From Kozakia baliensis (GTDB lineage Bacteria > Pseudomonadota > Alphaproteobacteria > Acetobacterales > Acetobacteraceae): a stretch of DNA of 64,000 nt. Position numbers and translations under genes: made by a program. The notes below the pieces were generated by a model. It saw only the letters and a program-made list of their open reading frames with translations, did no database searches and was not told where the DNA came from. This document shows, piece after piece, positions 28,088 to 37,434 of this stretch. Position 1 is the first letter of the stretch. Each line of letters opens with the position of its first letter. The stretch spans positions 2,522,501 to 2,586,500 of the forward strand of contig NZ_CP014674.1 of the NCBI RefSeq assembly GCF_001787335.1, given 5' to 3'.

Positions 28088-28768
28088 ATGCGTATCTTGC
28101 TCGTCGAGGACGACCCAACCGTTCGAAGCTTTATCATCAAAGGGCTAAGGGAAACCGGCCATCTGGTCGAAGAAGCGGATAACGGCAAAGACGGTCTCTT
28201 CCTCGCGGTCAGCGAGAATTTCGACATCATCATTCTCGATCGCATGCTGCCGGGCGGAATCGACGGTCTTCGCATTCTCGAAACCCTCCGCGCCCAAAAC
28301 AACGCCACTCCGGTGCTCCTGCTCTCCGCCCTCGCCGATGTCGACGAACGCGTGGCAGGCCTCCGCGCCGGTGGCGACGATTATATGACCAAACCCTTCG
28401 CCTTTTCGGAGTTACTGGCCCGCGTCGAAGCCCTCGCCCGCCGCGGCAGCGCCGAACAGGCCCCGCAGACCAAACTGGTCGTGGCCGACCTGGAAATGGA
28501 CCTCCTCTCCCGCACCGTGAAACGGGGAGATGAGAAGATCGACCTACAGCCGCGCGAATTTCGCTTGCTGGAATTTCTGATGCGCCACGCCGGGCAAGTC
28601 GTCACCCGCACCATGTTGCTCGAAAGAGTATGGGACTACCATTTCGATCCGCAGACCAACGTCATCGACGTACACGTCTCCCGCCTGCGTCAAAAAGTGG
28701 ATAAGCCTTTCGATACGGCCCTAATCCACACGATCCGCAACGCAGGCTATATCCTTCGCGCTGAATAA
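28088..28768 (+). CDS. OmpR-family response regulator
   Basis: 226 residues. Receiver domain with acidic pocket VEDD (7-10), phospho-acceptor Asp51 in IIILDRMLPGG, and Lys of the TKPFAFSELLARV segment. The C-terminal winged-helix domain includes LQPREFRLLEFLMRHAGQVV and VIDVHVSRLRQKVDKPF. A purine-rich AAGGAAAAAA tract precedes the ATG. The cognate kinase gene starts 20 bp downstream. Target genes are not evident from the window; the HtrA-type protease just upstream is a candidate. Confidence 0.94.
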   Translation: MRILLVEDDPTVRSFIIKGLRETGHLVEEADNGKDGLFLAVSENFDIIILDRMLPGGIDGLRILETLRAQNNATPVLLLSALADVDERVAGLRAGGDDYMTKPFAFSELLARVEALARRGSAEQAPQTKLVVADLEMDLLSRTVKRGDEKIDLQPREFRLLEFLMRHAGQVVTRTMLLERVWDYHFDPQTNVIDVHVSRLRQKVDKPFDTALIHTIRNAGYILRAE

Positions 28769-28788
28769 TCTTCCGAATCCGATCCTCC

Positions 28789-30255
28789 ATGCCCCATCGC
28801 GCCACGCGTCTTCCTCATATTAAAATTCTGTGGCAACGCGCGTGGCGTTATCGCTCGGCAGGGCTAGGATTTTCTCTTGCCTATGGCTTTGTCTTCGCCA
28901 TCTCCGCCGCCGTGTTTCTCACCTTCCTATGGTGGAACACCACCGGCACCCTAGCGCGCGAAGTCGGCCAAGCCGTGGAAGCCGACGCCCAAAGCCTGAC
29001 CGATCGTCTGGACCAGAACGGCGTTCCGGCTCTGATTCAAGCCATTCAAGACCGGCTGGATCAGGATGTGGAGGATGAAAGCCTCTACCTCCTGATGGCG
29101 CCCGATGGCACCCGCTTGGCTGGCAATCTTCACGCTTGGCCCAAACCTGTGCGCAACGACGAACGGTTCTACATCATCAAAATCAGCCGCGACGGCAGAA
29201 CCGCCTCCGCACAACTTCACGCCTATAGGCTGCCCAACAACCTCCATCTCTTAATCGGGCGAGACGTCCGCGGTCGCGACATGCTACGCCGCGTCCTGAC
29301 CGAAACTTTCCTCTGGTCCTGGGTCATGGTCACGGCTCTCGCGATCGGTGGCGGCCTCGTCGTGCGCGGCATCTTCAGCCGCATCCTCACTTCCATCGCT
29401 CAGACCACCGCCGCCATCGCCCATGGCGACATGCGCCAACGCATGCCCATGGTCGGCAACGAAGTCGATCTCGTCGCCCAAACCGTCAATAAAATGCTCG
29501 ATCGCATCACCCGATTGATGGAAGGCGTCAAACAAGTCTCCAACTCAATCGCCCACGATCTGCGCACCCCCATCACCCGCGCCCGTAACCGCCTCGAAGA
29601 CGCCTCACTCCATGCGAAAACCAACGAGGAGATGCACGACGCCATCGACCGCGCCGTCGCCGATCTGGACCATATCACCTCGGTGTTCGATGCCCTGATG
29701 CGCATCGCCCAAATCGAGGCAGGCGCCCGGCGCGCCGCCTTCGAAACTGGCGATCTCGTCAAACCCCTCCACGATATCGCCGAACTCTACGAAGCCACCG
29801 CGGAAGACGCAGGGCTGCATCTCGCACAAGATCTCCCGCCCCGACTGATGTTCTATGGCGATTCGCGCCTCATCCAGCAGGGCGTCGCCAATTTGATCGA
29901 CAACGCCATCAAATTCTCCCCGCCCGACACCACCATCACCCTGCGTGCTAGCCTATCGGGCGATCTCGTGCGCATTAGCGTCACCGATCAGGGTGCTGGC
30001 ATGGCGCAGGAAGATCTTGCCCGCGCCTCCGAACGCTTCTTCCGCGCGGATCAGGCCCGTAACACGCCTGGCGCAGGCCTCGGCCTCTCGCTAGTGCAAG
30101 CCGTCGCTCAACTCCACGGCGGCACGTTCAGCCTCGAACCGTTGCAACGTGGCCTCCGTGCCGTCATCAGCCTACCCAGTAACAGCAACGAAAAACCACC
30201 CGCGCCGCAACAAATAACCGAAGCGTCACCATCCGCCCATGATGCGGATATATAG
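28789..30255 (+). CDS. Sensor histidine kinase
   Basis: 488 residues. Two membrane helices (about 27-50 and 174-196) enclose a ~120-residue periplasmic sensor domain without a recognisable ligand fold. A HAMP linker (about 195-247) precedes the dimerisation domain with phospho-acceptor His256 in SNSIAHDLRTPITRARNRLE. The ATPase domain shows the N box GVANLIDNAIKFS, G1 VTDQGAGMA and G2 TPGAGLGLSLVQAVAQLHGG. It pairs with the regulator 20 bp upstream. The stimulus is unknown. Confidence 0.94.
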   Translation: MPHRATRLPHIKILWQRAWRYRSAGLGFSLAYGFVFAISAAVFLTFLWWNTTGTLAREVGQAVEADAQSLTDRLDQNGVPALIQAIQDRLDQDVEDESLYLLMAPDGTRLAGNLHAWPKPVRNDERFYIIKISRDGRTASAQLHAYRLPNNLHLLIGRDVRGRDMLRRVLTETFLWSWVMVTALAIGGGLVVRGIFSRILTSIAQTTAAIAHGDMRQRMPMVGNEVDLVAQTVNKMLDRITRLMEGVKQVSNSIAHDLRTPITRARNRLEDASLHAKTNEEMHDAIDRAVADLDHITSVFDALMRIAQIEAGARRAAFETGDLVKPLHDIAELYEATAEDAGLHLAQDLPPRLMFYGDSRLIQQGVANLIDNAIKFSPPDTTITLRASLSGDLVRISVTDQGAGMAQEDLARASERFFRADQARNTPGAGLGLSLVQAVAQLHGGTFSLEPLQRGLRAVISLPSNSNEKPPAPQQITEASPSAHDADI

Positions 30256-30275
30256 TTTCTTCTACGCTTCTCTTT

Positions 30276-30620
30276 ATGCTTCGCATCGCTGTCCCCTTGC
30301 TGTCCGCCCTTTGGGCTTGCGCTGTCGCGAACGTGACGGCGGAGGCGATGGCGGCTGACATCGGCATGGCGGAAAATTTTAGCGAAAACAAACCCGTCAT
30401 CGTCACCAGCGATAGCTCAGATTATTGCCGCAATCTCCGCGATAAAGTGGACGACGCGATCAAAGCCGCGCCGGAACACATGCACGCCCAAATCGATCAA
30501 ACCCAAACGCTCAAAAAAGACGGCACCGCACTTTGCGATGCGGGGCATATCCGACCGGGGATCGCTCAACTTCGCCGTGCCCTCAAACTCGCCCACGGTC
30601 AAGAAAGCGACAATTCCTAA
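30276..30620 (+). CDS. Small secreted protein of unknown function
   Basis: 114 residues with a signal peptide (MLRIAVPLLSALWACAVANV, ending around EAMA-ADIG). The mature part is helical and charged, with two cysteines (DYCRNLRDKV and ALCDAGHIRP) that could form one disulfide, and a closing helix GIAQLRRALKLAHGQE. It begins 20 bp after the histidine kinase stop and may be part of the same transcript, perhaps a periplasmic accessory of the sensor. No family recognised. Confidence 0.7.
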   Translation: MLRIAVPLLSALWACAVANVTAEAMAADIGMAENFSENKPVIVTSDSSDYCRNLRDKVDDAIKAAPEHMHAQIDQTQTLKKDGTALCDAGHIRPGIAQLRRALKLAHGQESDNS

Positions 30621-30723
30621 GCGCCAACTCGAAATAAACGCACGACCCGGCAGAGACGCCCATCTCAATTAGGCCATGTTTGAACCCTAGCTTCGAACCG
30701 ATAAGCCTCAGAGAGTCCTATTC

Positions 30724-31269
30724 ATGCCGAACGGATTGACCATACGCTGGGCAACCGAAGCCGATCTCAACACCCTACGAAACCTGATGACGCTCGCCAT
30801 CGACCGGCTGCAAAGCAGCTTTCTCTCCCCTGAGCAAATCGCCGCCAGCCGCGCCGTCATGGGCCTCGACACGCAGTTGGTGCGTGATGGCACCTATGCG
30901 GTGGTCGAAGATTCCGGCAATGCCGTGGGCTGTGGCGGATGGAGCCGTCGCGCCACCCTCTACGGTGGCGATCATAGCACCGCGCTACGCAACCCCGCCT
31001 TGCTCGAACCCGGACGCAATCCCGCCCGCATCCGCGCTATGTATACCCATCCCGATCACGCCCGGCGCGGCATCGGGCGTCTTATCCTCAACCATTGCGA
31101 GCACGCCGCCGCCTCGGAAGGCTTCACTGCCGTCGAATTGATGAGCACCCTAAGCGGCCAGCCCCTCTACGTCGCCTGCGGCTATCAGGCGCAAGAACGG
31201 TGCGATGCGGACGTAGATGGCGTCACCGTTCCCTTAATCCGCATGAGCAAACCCCTCATCATGTCCTAA
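30724..31269 (+). CDS. GNAT-family N-acetyltransferase
   Basis: 181 residues. The acetyl-CoA binding motif A is RIRAMYTHPDHARRGIGRLI (the R/Q-x-x-G-x-G/A loop as RRGIGR), followed by the helix NHCEHAAASEGFTAVELMST and the motif B strand QPLYVACGYQAQER. An N-terminal TIRWATEADLNTLRNLMTLA matches the usual first strand-helix unit. The acceptor substrate cannot be told. It lies 14 bp ahead of the SIMPL-domain gene and may share its transcript. Confidence 0.85.
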   Translation: MPNGLTIRWATEADLNTLRNLMTLAIDRLQSSFLSPEQIAASRAVMGLDTQLVRDGTYAVVEDSGNAVGCGGWSRRATLYGGDHSTALRNPALLEPGRNPARIRAMYTHPDHARRGIGRLILNHCEHAAASEGFTAVELMSTLSGQPLYVACGYQAQERCDADVDGVTVPLIRMSKPLIMS

Positions 31270-31283
31270 AACCCGCGTCAAAA

Positions 31284-31982
31284 ATGGAAACCAAAAGCGC
31301 CATGTTCGTCAAACTCGCCACCTTGACTTCCCTCGCTCTCGTCAGCACCGCCGGAATCGGCACCGCGCAAGCCGCCGATCCGACCACCCTCACGCTCAGC
31401 GCCACCGGCCATGCTCACGGCACGCCTACCTTGCTCACCGCCAATCTCACCGCGCAAAGCAACGCTGCCACCGCGGCCGAAGCACAAGTGCGCGTCAACG
31501 CCCTCACCAGCGCCGCAAGCAAAAAAGCGGCCAGCATCGAAGGTCTTCATCTCAGCCTGCGCGATTACAATGTGGAGCAAAGCGAAACCCGCAACGGCCA
31601 AACCCGCTGGACCGCTCGCCAAACTCTCGTTCTTTCCGGCACGAATGCAGAAAAACTGCTCCAACTCACCTCAGCCTATCAGGCCCAGGGCTTGGCCCTC
31701 TCCAATCTCTCCTGGTCGCTCGATCCCGCAACGCGCGAAAAATTGGAACGCCAGGCTCGCACCGATGCGCTTCATCGCCTTAAGCAAGATGCGGACGATT
31801 CCGCCGCAGCGCTCGGCCTCCATGTTTCAGGTTTCCGCACGATCCATCTGGATCCACAATACATCCGCCCCCCCATCGTCATGATGGCACGTATGGCCGC
31901 CGATGCCCCCCAACGCAGCGCGGACGATGCCGAAGATGTTTCCATCACCGCCCGTGCCGAAGTCTATCTTTCAGCCCCCTGA
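31284..31982 (+). CDS. SIMPL-domain (DUF541) periplasmic protein
   Basis: 232 residues. The signal peptide runs through MFVKLATLTSLALVSTAGIG and TAQA-AD; starts at 31284 and 31302 are both possible. The mature part shows the SIMPL/DUF541 pattern: TLTLSATGHAHGTPTLLTAN at the beginning, the central segment EQSETRNGQTRWTARQTLVL, and a C-terminal VSITARAEVYLSAP strand. Members are outer-envelope proteins of unclear role, some linked to oxidative stress. The unrelated frame open from 31095 overlaps the acetyltransferase and is not used. Confidence 0.85.
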   Translation: METKSAMFVKLATLTSLALVSTAGIGTAQAADPTTLTLSATGHAHGTPTLLTANLTAQSNAATAAEAQVRVNALTSAASKKAASIEGLHLSLRDYNVEQSETRNGQTRWTARQTLVLSGTNAEKLLQLTSAYQAQGLALSNLSWSLDPATREKLERQARTDALHRLKQDADDSAAALGLHVSGFRTIHLDPQYIRPPIVMMARMAADAPQRSADDAEDVSITARAEVYLSAP

Positions 31983-31983
31983 A

Positions 31984-32019
31984 ACGAAAAACGGCGCCGG
32001 TGACAATACACCGACGCCG
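31984..32019 (-). terminator. Intrinsic terminator of infC
   Basis: On the minus strand, CGGCGTCGGTG-TATTGT-CACCGGCGCCG forms an 11-bp stem with one mismatch, followed by a GTTTTTCGTTT tract. It lies in the 62-bp gap between the convergent SIMPL-domain gene and infC; the T-run is on the infC side only. Confidence 0.85.
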
Positions 32020-32044
32020 CTTAAAGATACTTCGTGCGCGAAAA

Positions 32045-32581
32045 TCAGCGCGGCGCAAGCACCATGATCATCTGACGATTTTCGAGCTTGGGCATCTGCT
32101 CGACCTTCGCCTTTTCTTCCATCTCAACGCGAATGCGCTCTAACATCTTGATGCCGAGTTCCTGGTGCGCCATTTCACGGCCCTTGAAACGCAGCGACAC
32201 CTTAACTTTGTCGCCTTCGTTCAAGAACGCATTCATCGCACGCAGCTTGACCTGATAGTCATTCTCGCTGGTGCTCGGACGTACCTTGACTTCCTTAATC
32301 TCGATAACTTTTTGCTTTTTCCGAGCTTCGTTTTTCTTCTTCTGTTGCTCGTACTTAAACTTGCCGTAGTCGAGAACCTTCACGACCGGCGGTTCCGCCG
32401 TCGGGCTGATTTCCAACAGATCCAGCCCAACCGAATAGGCGCGCGCCAAAGCGTCGCGAATAGTCATCACGCCGGCCATTTCGCCATCGGCGTCAATCAA
32501 GCGCACCTGAGGAACACGGATCTCTTCGTTGACGCGCGGTCCTTCGCGGGTCGGCGCACTCTGTATCGGGGGTCTAGCTAT
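32045..32581 (-). CDS. infC: Translation initiation factor IF-3 with a probable AUA start codon
   Basis: 178 residues if read from ATA at 32581, the normal IF-3 length. Read this way the protein begins with the typical arm and N-domain (ARPPIQSAPTREGPRVNEEI then RVPQVRLIDADGEMAG), continues through GLDLLEISPTAEPPVVKVLD and YGKFKYEQQKKKNEARKKQK, and ends with the C-domain (FKGREMAHQELGIKMLERI). An AGGAG motif lies six bases before the ATA. No ATG, GTG or TTG occurs at the right place, and the open frame to 32671 adds 30 residues unlike IF-3. IF-3 rejects non-standard start codons, so rare starts in infC (AUU in E. coli) give autoregulation. thrS lies upstream, as in many bacteria. Confidence 0.93.
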   Translation of the reverse strand: MARPPIQSAPTREGPRVNEEIRVPQVRLIDADGEMAGVMTIRDALARAYSVGLDLLEISPTAEPPVVKVLDYGKFKYEQQKKKNEARKKQKVIEIKEVKVRPSTSENDYQVKLRAMNAFLNEGDKVKVSLRFKGREMAHQELGIKMLERIRVEMEEKAKVEQMPKLENRQMIMVLAPR

Positions 32582-32712
32582 GGTCAGCTCCTGTTCGACG
32601 TTTAACTCATATAACCGGACCACACGCCTCGCCGCATCGTCGGTTCCATCAAGAAAACGCGAGCAACGCAAGCCTTTCAGCGTAATGCGCCCAGTGCACA
32701 GGAGATAGTCCC

Positions 32713-32740
32713 AGAGAATACCCTATGCAAGGTATTCTCT
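32713..32740 (-). promoter_or_regulatory. Stem-loop in the thrS-infC spacer
   Basis: AGAGAATACC-(8 nt)-GGTATTCTCT is a perfect 10-bp inverted repeat 11 bases beyond the thrS stop codon and about 130 bases before the infC start. No T-run follows on the minus strand, so it is not a standard terminator. It could be a processing or stability element, or part of infC leader control. Confidence 0.6.
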
Positions 32741-32751
32741 CGCAAGAAGGC

Positions 32752-34689
32752 TTAGTTTCCTTGAGCGCGACGCAAATCGGGCGGCAATGCCTCCTCCGCC
32801 AGGCTCGCAACGGCGATATCGAGATCCAGTACTTCCTGCGAAGCACCACCCAGGCGGCGCATCGCCACCTTGCGTTCCTCGGCCTCGCGGCGCCCCACGA
32901 CCAGGATCACGGGAACCCTCGCCAGCGAATGCTCGCGAATCTTCGCGTTGATCTTCTCGTTGCGGCCATCCACATCGACCTGCAACCCAGCCGCGCGCAA
33001 TTCTTCCGCCACCTGCTGCGCATAAGGCTCGGCATCGGTGACGATGCTCGCCACCACAACTTGCGTCGGCGCCAGCCATAGCGGGAATTTGCCCGCATAT
33101 TGCTCGATCAAAATACCGATGAAACGCTCGAAACTCCCCAAAATGGCGCGATGCAACATTACCGGGCGATGCCGCGCGCTGTCCTCACCCACATAGGATG
33201 CATCCAACCGCTCCGGCAGCACGTAATCGACCTGCAACGTTCCGCATTGCCAATCGCGCCCGATGGCGTCGGTCAGCACAAACTCAAGTTTCGGCCCATA
33301 GAACGCGCCCTCGCCCGGATTGTGCTCATATTCGACCCCCGCCAGACGGCACGCTTCGATCAGCGCCCCTTCCGAACGGTCCCAGGTCTCATCCGATCCC
33401 GCACGCGTTTCCGGCCGGTCCGCGAATTTCACCCGGAAATTCTCGAATCCCAGATCGGTATAAACTTCGCGCAACATCTCGACGAAACGCGCCGTCTCAC
33501 CCGCAATCTGCTCCTCGGTGCAGAAGATATGCGCATCATCCTGCGTAAAGGAGCGCACGCGCATGATGCCGTGCAATGCGCCCGAAGGCTCGTAACGATG
33601 GCATGCGCCGAACTCCGCCATACGCAATGGCAATTCGCGGTAGGAACGCAGGCCGTGGCGGAAAATCTGCACATGGCACGGGCAGTTCATCGGCTTGAGC
33701 GCGAGGGTCTTGTCCTCATCCTCCACCGTCGCGATGAACATATGCTCGCGATATTTGTCCCAATGTCCCGAAGCCTCCCAAAGGCTCCGATCCACCAACT
33801 GCGGCGTGCGCACTTCCTGATATTGGCCACGCGTCTGCGCCCGGCGCATGTAATCCTGCAACACCGTGTAAATGCGCCAGCCCTTGGCATGCCAGAAAAT
33901 CGAACCGACAGCCTCTTCCTGGATATGGAACAGATCCATCTCCCGTCCGATGCGGCGATGATCGCGCTTTTCGGCTTCCTCCAACTGATGCAGATACGCA
34001 TTCAGTTCTTTCTGGTCGCGCCACGCCGTGCCGTAAATTCGCGTCAGCATCGGGTTGCGATGATCGCCACGCCAATATGCGCCCGCTACCTTCATCAGCT
34101 TGAACGCCGGTCCCACATCACCGGTGGCACGCAAATGCGGCCCACGGCATAGATCGAGCCATTCGCCCTGACGATAGATCGAAATCGGCTCGCTCTCCGG
34201 CAGATCGCGAATCAACTCCGCCTTGAAGCGCTCCCCCTTCTCCTCGAAGAAGCGGATCGCCTCATTGCGGTCCCATACCTCGCGCTTGAACGGTGCATTC
34301 GCCGCGATGATCTCACGCATACGCTTCTCGATCGCCTCGAAATCCTCAGGCGTGAAAGGCGCATTGCGGAAAAAATCGTAATAAAAACCGTCCTTGATGG
34401 ACGGCCCGATCGTCACCTGCGTGCCCGGCCAAAGCGATTGCACCGCCTCAGCCATGATATGCGCCGTGTCATGGCGTATCATTTCCAGAGCGATATCGTC
34501 CTTGCGCGTAATGAAACGCACCGAGGCGTCATGGTCGATCACCGTTTCCAGATCGACCAACTCGCCATTCAGACTCATCGCCAAAGCGGCGCGCGCCAGA
34601 CCGGGGCCGATCGACGCCGCCAGCGCCGTGCCGGTCGTCGCGCCGTCGAACTGGCGAACGGAACCGTCAGGCAAAGTAATGGCAGGCAT
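32752..34689 (-). CDS. thrS: Threonyl-tRNA synthetase
   Basis: 645 residues, normal length. The N-terminal TGS domain ([20 protein letters not shown]) is followed by the editing domain with [17 protein letters not shown] and the class II core: motif 2 [20 protein letters not shown], motif 3 [20 protein letters not shown], and zinc ligands Cys (NCPCHVQIF), His and His. The anticodon-binding domain (residues ~545-640) is complete. Charges tRNA-Thr. Upstream of infC on the same strand. Confidence 0.98.
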   Translation of the reverse strand: MPAITLPDGSVRQFDGATTGTALAASIGPGLARAALAMSLNGELVDLETVIDHDASVRFITRKDDIALEMIRHDTAHIMAEAVQSLWPGTQVTIGPSIKDGFYYDFFRNAPFTPEDFEAIEKRMREIIAANAPFKREVWDRNEAIRFFEEKGERFKAELIRDLPESEPISIYRQGEWLDLCRGPHLRATGDVGPAFKLMKVAGAYWRGDHRNPMLTRIYGTAWRDQKELNAYLHQLEEAEKRDHRRIGREMDLFHIQEEAVGSIFWHAKGWRIYTVLQDYMRRAQTRGQYQEVRTPQLVDRSLWEASGHWDKYREHMFIATVEDEDKTLALKPMNCPCHVQIFRHGLRSYRELPLRMAEFGACHRYEPSGALHGIMRVRSFTQDDAHIFCTEEQIAGETARFVEMLREVYTDLGFENFRVKFADRPETRAGSDETWDRSEGALIEACRLAGVEYEHNPGEGAFYGPKLEFVLTDAIGRDWQCGTLQVDYVLPERLDASYVGEDSARHRPVMLHRAILGSFERFIGILIEQYAGKFPLWLAPTQVVVASIVTDAEPYAQQVAEELRAAGLQVDVDGRNEKINAKIREHSLARVPVILVVGRREAEERKVAMRRLGGASQEVLDLDIAVASLAEEALPPDLRRAQGN

Positions 34690-34739
34690 GAAAACGCGCT
34701 CCCGGCGTTAGAATTGAAAAGAAGGTTGCTGTAATGACC

Positions 34740-35642
34740 TTACTCTAGCAAAGCCGCAACCCTGTCCGTTTGCAACTTCGCCAAATCAGGCACCGCCAAA
34801 ACGCTCACCTGCCCGGGACTGCACCCAATCGGCGCAGTCAGACGCGGGTCGCTTTCCTGAGAAAACAACACGACGGCCCGGCATCCCAGCGCCGCCGCCA
34901 GATGCATCGGCCCCGTATCGTTGCCAACCGCCAAGGAAGCCCGCGCCAGCACACCCGCCAACGCCAATAAATCCGTCTTGCCGGTCAGATCCACAGCGCC
35001 CGGCGCATCTCGGGCAATCGCCGCCGCCAATTCCCGATCCACCCCGCTCCCCACAATCACCGGGCGCAACCCGCGCGCCTCCAGCCATTGCGCCAACTCC
35101 GCAAAACGCGCCACAGGCCAACGCTTGGCTGGTCGATGCGGCGCGGCTCCCGGCACCAACACCGCGTAAGGCTCCTCCAGAACCGGTCCGCCCCGAGCGA
35201 GCCAGTCCAGATTCCAGTCATCGACTGGCGCAATTCCCGCGCGGCGCAACTGGTCGCGCTGCCGGGCAAATGTATGCATGTCGTTGCGATGCGGATTGTC
35301 ATGCGGAAAAAGACAGTCCCGCGCGATGCCCGACCAACGCGGCTTTCCCGCCACGCGGAAATAGCGCGAGGAACGCCCCGAAGTCTGCAAATCGATCACC
35401 AGATCGAAACCCGTCATCGCACGCCGCAGCCGCAATAATCCCGGCACGTCGAGCCATCCCGGCTTCTCGTCCACCATCACCCGATCGAACCACGGGCTCG
35501 CCTCCGCCAAATCCCGAAACGGCGCGGTGGTCAACAAAACGATCTCGGCCTGCGGATGCGCGGCACGGATGGCGGCGAACGGTGCGAATGCCTGAACGAA
35601 ATCGCCTAACGCGCCGAGTTTAATCACTAAAATGCGAAACAT
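34740..35642 (-). CDS. Glycosyltransferase family 9 (heptosyltransferase-like)
   Basis: 300 residues. GT9/GT-B features: N-terminal FRILVIKLGALGDFVQAFAP, a central VLVPGAAPHRPAKRWPVARF that matches the nucleotide-sugar binding P/K segment, and the C-terminal SLAVGNDTGPMHLAAALGCR, the signature GNDTGPMHLAAA of ADP-heptose:LPS heptosyltransferases. It should add a sugar to lipopolysaccharide core or a related glycan at the cytoplasmic face of the inner membrane. It follows rbsK divergently and precedes thrS on the same strand with a 50-bp gap. Confidence 0.9.
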   Translation of the reverse strand: MFRILVIKLGALGDFVQAFAPFAAIRAAHPQAEIVLLTTAPFRDLAEASPWFDRVMVDEKPGWLDVPGLLRLRRAMTGFDLVIDLQTSGRSSRYFRVAGKPRWSGIARDCLFPHDNPHRNDMHTFARQRDQLRRAGIAPVDDWNLDWLARGGPVLEEPYAVLVPGAAPHRPAKRWPVARFAELAQWLEARGLRPVIVGSGVDRELAAAIARDAPGAVDLTGKTDLLALAGVLARASLAVGNDTGPMHLAAALGCRAVVLFSQESDPRLTAPIGCSPGQVSVLAVPDLAKLQTDRVAALLE

Positions 35643-35712
35643 GCAGCCTTTCTAGCGCGCGGCGCGCAACGATGATACGCCAATGCCAGACTTATAAAGC
35701 AGTAAAACCACC

Positions 35713-36654
35713 ATGCCCGACACTCGTCCCCTGATCCTTTCCTTCGGCAGCGTCAATATCGACGTCACAGCCCGCGCAGTACGCCTCCCCCGCCCAGGCG
35801 AGACAGTCCACGCCGAGAGCTACGCCATCGGTCTCGGCGGCAAAGGAGCCAACCAAGCCGCAGCCGCCGCTCGCCTCGCCGCCAGTCTCGGTCTGCGCGT
35901 CGCCCTGGCCGGACGCGTCGGGCAGGATGCTTTCGGCGCGCAAGCCCGCACCGGATTACAGGAATTCGGCGTCGATCTGTCCCACCTGCGTGATGACCCT
36001 CAGAACCCAACTGGCCTCGCCCTGATCGGCATCGATGCCGACGGCGAAAACAGCATCACCGTCGCCGGCGGAGCCAACATGGCGCTCGACGCCGCGGATA
36101 TCGAAGCCGCCCAGCCCCTCATGGCTCAGGCGAAAGTCGTGTTGCTACAGTTGGAAATTCCTCTGGCGACCACCCTCGCCATCGCTCAGTCCGCCCGCTC
36201 TTTAGGCGCACAAGTCATTCTCGATCCCGCTCCCGCGCCGGAACACGGCCTGCCCGATGCGCTCTGGAACAGCATCGACCTCATCACCCCTAACGAGAGC
36301 GAAACCGAGCACCTCACCGGCATCTACCCTGAAAACGTGGACGACGCCGCCCGAGCGGCGGATGCCCTGCAAGAGCGCGGCGTTCCCGCCATCATCGTCA
36401 AAATGGGCGCCCGCGGCGTTTATTGGCGGCAAGACGGTCAGAGCGGTTTCGTCAGCCCCTTCCGCGTCCATGCCATCGATACCGTCGCGGCAGGCGATTG
36501 CTTCAATGCCGGGCTGGCCACGGCCCTCGCCCAAGGCGCGCCCTTGGCCGAAGCCACCCGCGTCGCCGCCGCCTGCGGAGCATTGGCCACCACCCGCAAA
36601 GGAGCCGCCGAAGCCGCTCCGCGCTGGGAAGAAGTCGCGGCCCTCCTCGGTTAA
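35713..36654 (+). CDS. rbsK: Ribokinase
   Basis: 313 residues, PfkB family. The N-terminal sugar-binding segment is GSVNIDVTARAVRLPRPGET and the double-glycine GLGGKGANQAAAAARLAASL. The C-terminal signature holds the catalytic aspartate and anion hole: DTVAAGDCFNAGLATALAQG. Phosphorylates ribose to ribose-5-phosphate, feeding the pentose phosphate pathway that is central in acetic acid bacteria. No ribose transporter is adjacent. Its stop codon overlaps that of the convergent DJ-1-like gene. Confidence 0.92.
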   Translation: MPDTRPLILSFGSVNIDVTARAVRLPRPGETVHAESYAIGLGGKGANQAAAAARLAASLGLRVALAGRVGQDAFGAQARTGLQEFGVDLSHLRDDPQNPTGLALIGIDADGENSITVAGGANMALDAADIEAAQPLMAQAKVVLLQLEIPLATTLAIAQSARSLGAQVILDPAPAPEHGLPDALWNSIDLITPNESETEHLTGIYPENVDDAARAADALQERGVPAIIVKMGARGVYWRQDGQSGFVSPFRVHAIDTVAAGDCFNAGLATALAQGAPLAEATRVAAACGALATTRKGAAEAAPRWEEVAALLG

Positions 36655-37376
36655 GCTGGTAGCCGCCGCCCTAACCGCTTGACCAGCGCAACGCCCACGC
36701 CGCGTGCGCTGGCCGGGTTCTGGCCGGTGATCAAATGATCGTCCACCACCACATGCCCGACGAACGGCAACACCGCCGCGCTGTAGTCTCCGCCGCGCTT
36801 GCGTAATTCATCTTCAAGGCTGAACGGCACGGCATTGTCGCGCTTGATGGCCACTTCCTCCCGCCAGGAAAATCCCGTCACCTTTCGCCCATCGATCAGA
36901 TAACGCCCATCCGGCAACTTCACTCGCAATAGCCCAGCCGGACCATGACACACCGCCGTTACGAATTTCTCGGCGCTGTAGAAAGCCACCACCAATTCGG
37001 CCAACGCCGCGCTCTCAGGAAAATCGAACATCGCGCCGTGGCCGCCGGTCAAATAAATCGCATCGTAACGCGCCACATCGGCATCGGCTATTTTCCCCGT
37101 GGTCTTAAGCCGGTTCATAAAGCCGCGATCTTCGTAATGACGATGCAAATCGCCCTTCAACCCCATCGCGGCTCCCATTTCGGCCATGATCAGGCTTTCA
37201 GGATCGATCGGCACCATGCCGCCCAGTGGGCTCACAATATCCAAATGGTAGCCCGCCTGGGCGAGTTCATCCCAAAAATGCGTCAATTCGCCCAGCCACA
37301 ATCCTGTGCGATAACCGACATCTTCAAATTCATTTATGCTGGTAACGACAACCAAAATTTTCTGCGTGGCGCTCAT
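36651..37376 (-). CDS. DJ-1/PfpI-family protein (Hsp31-like chaperone or glyoxalase III)
   Basis: 241 residues from the ATG at 37376 (MSATQKILVVVTSINEFEDV). The nucleophile elbow is AVCHGPAGLL with Cys143-His144, with Glu30 in LGELTHFWDEL and the glycine turn LTGGHGAMFDFP. This arrangement is that of fungal-type Hsp31 and bacterial HchA-like proteins that detoxify methylglyoxal and act in stress. The stop codon shares TTAA with the convergent rbsK stop. Confidence 0.9.
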   Translation of the reverse strand: MSATQKILVVVTSINEFEDVGYRTGLWLGELTHFWDELAQAGYHLDIVSPLGGMVPIDPESLIMAEMGAAMGLKGDLHRHYEDRGFMNRLKTTGKIADADVARYDAIYLTGGHGAMFDFPESAALAELVVAFYSAEKFVTAVCHGPAGLLRVKLPDGRYLIDGRKVTGFSWREEVAIKRDNAVPFSLEDELRKRGGDYSAAVLPFVGHVVVDDHLITGQNPASARGVGVALVKRLGRRLPA

Positions 37377-37434
37377 GTCCGCCTCCAATAAGCATGCGTA
37401 ATTCGCAAGCGCGGAAGACGACATAAGGTTGCTG

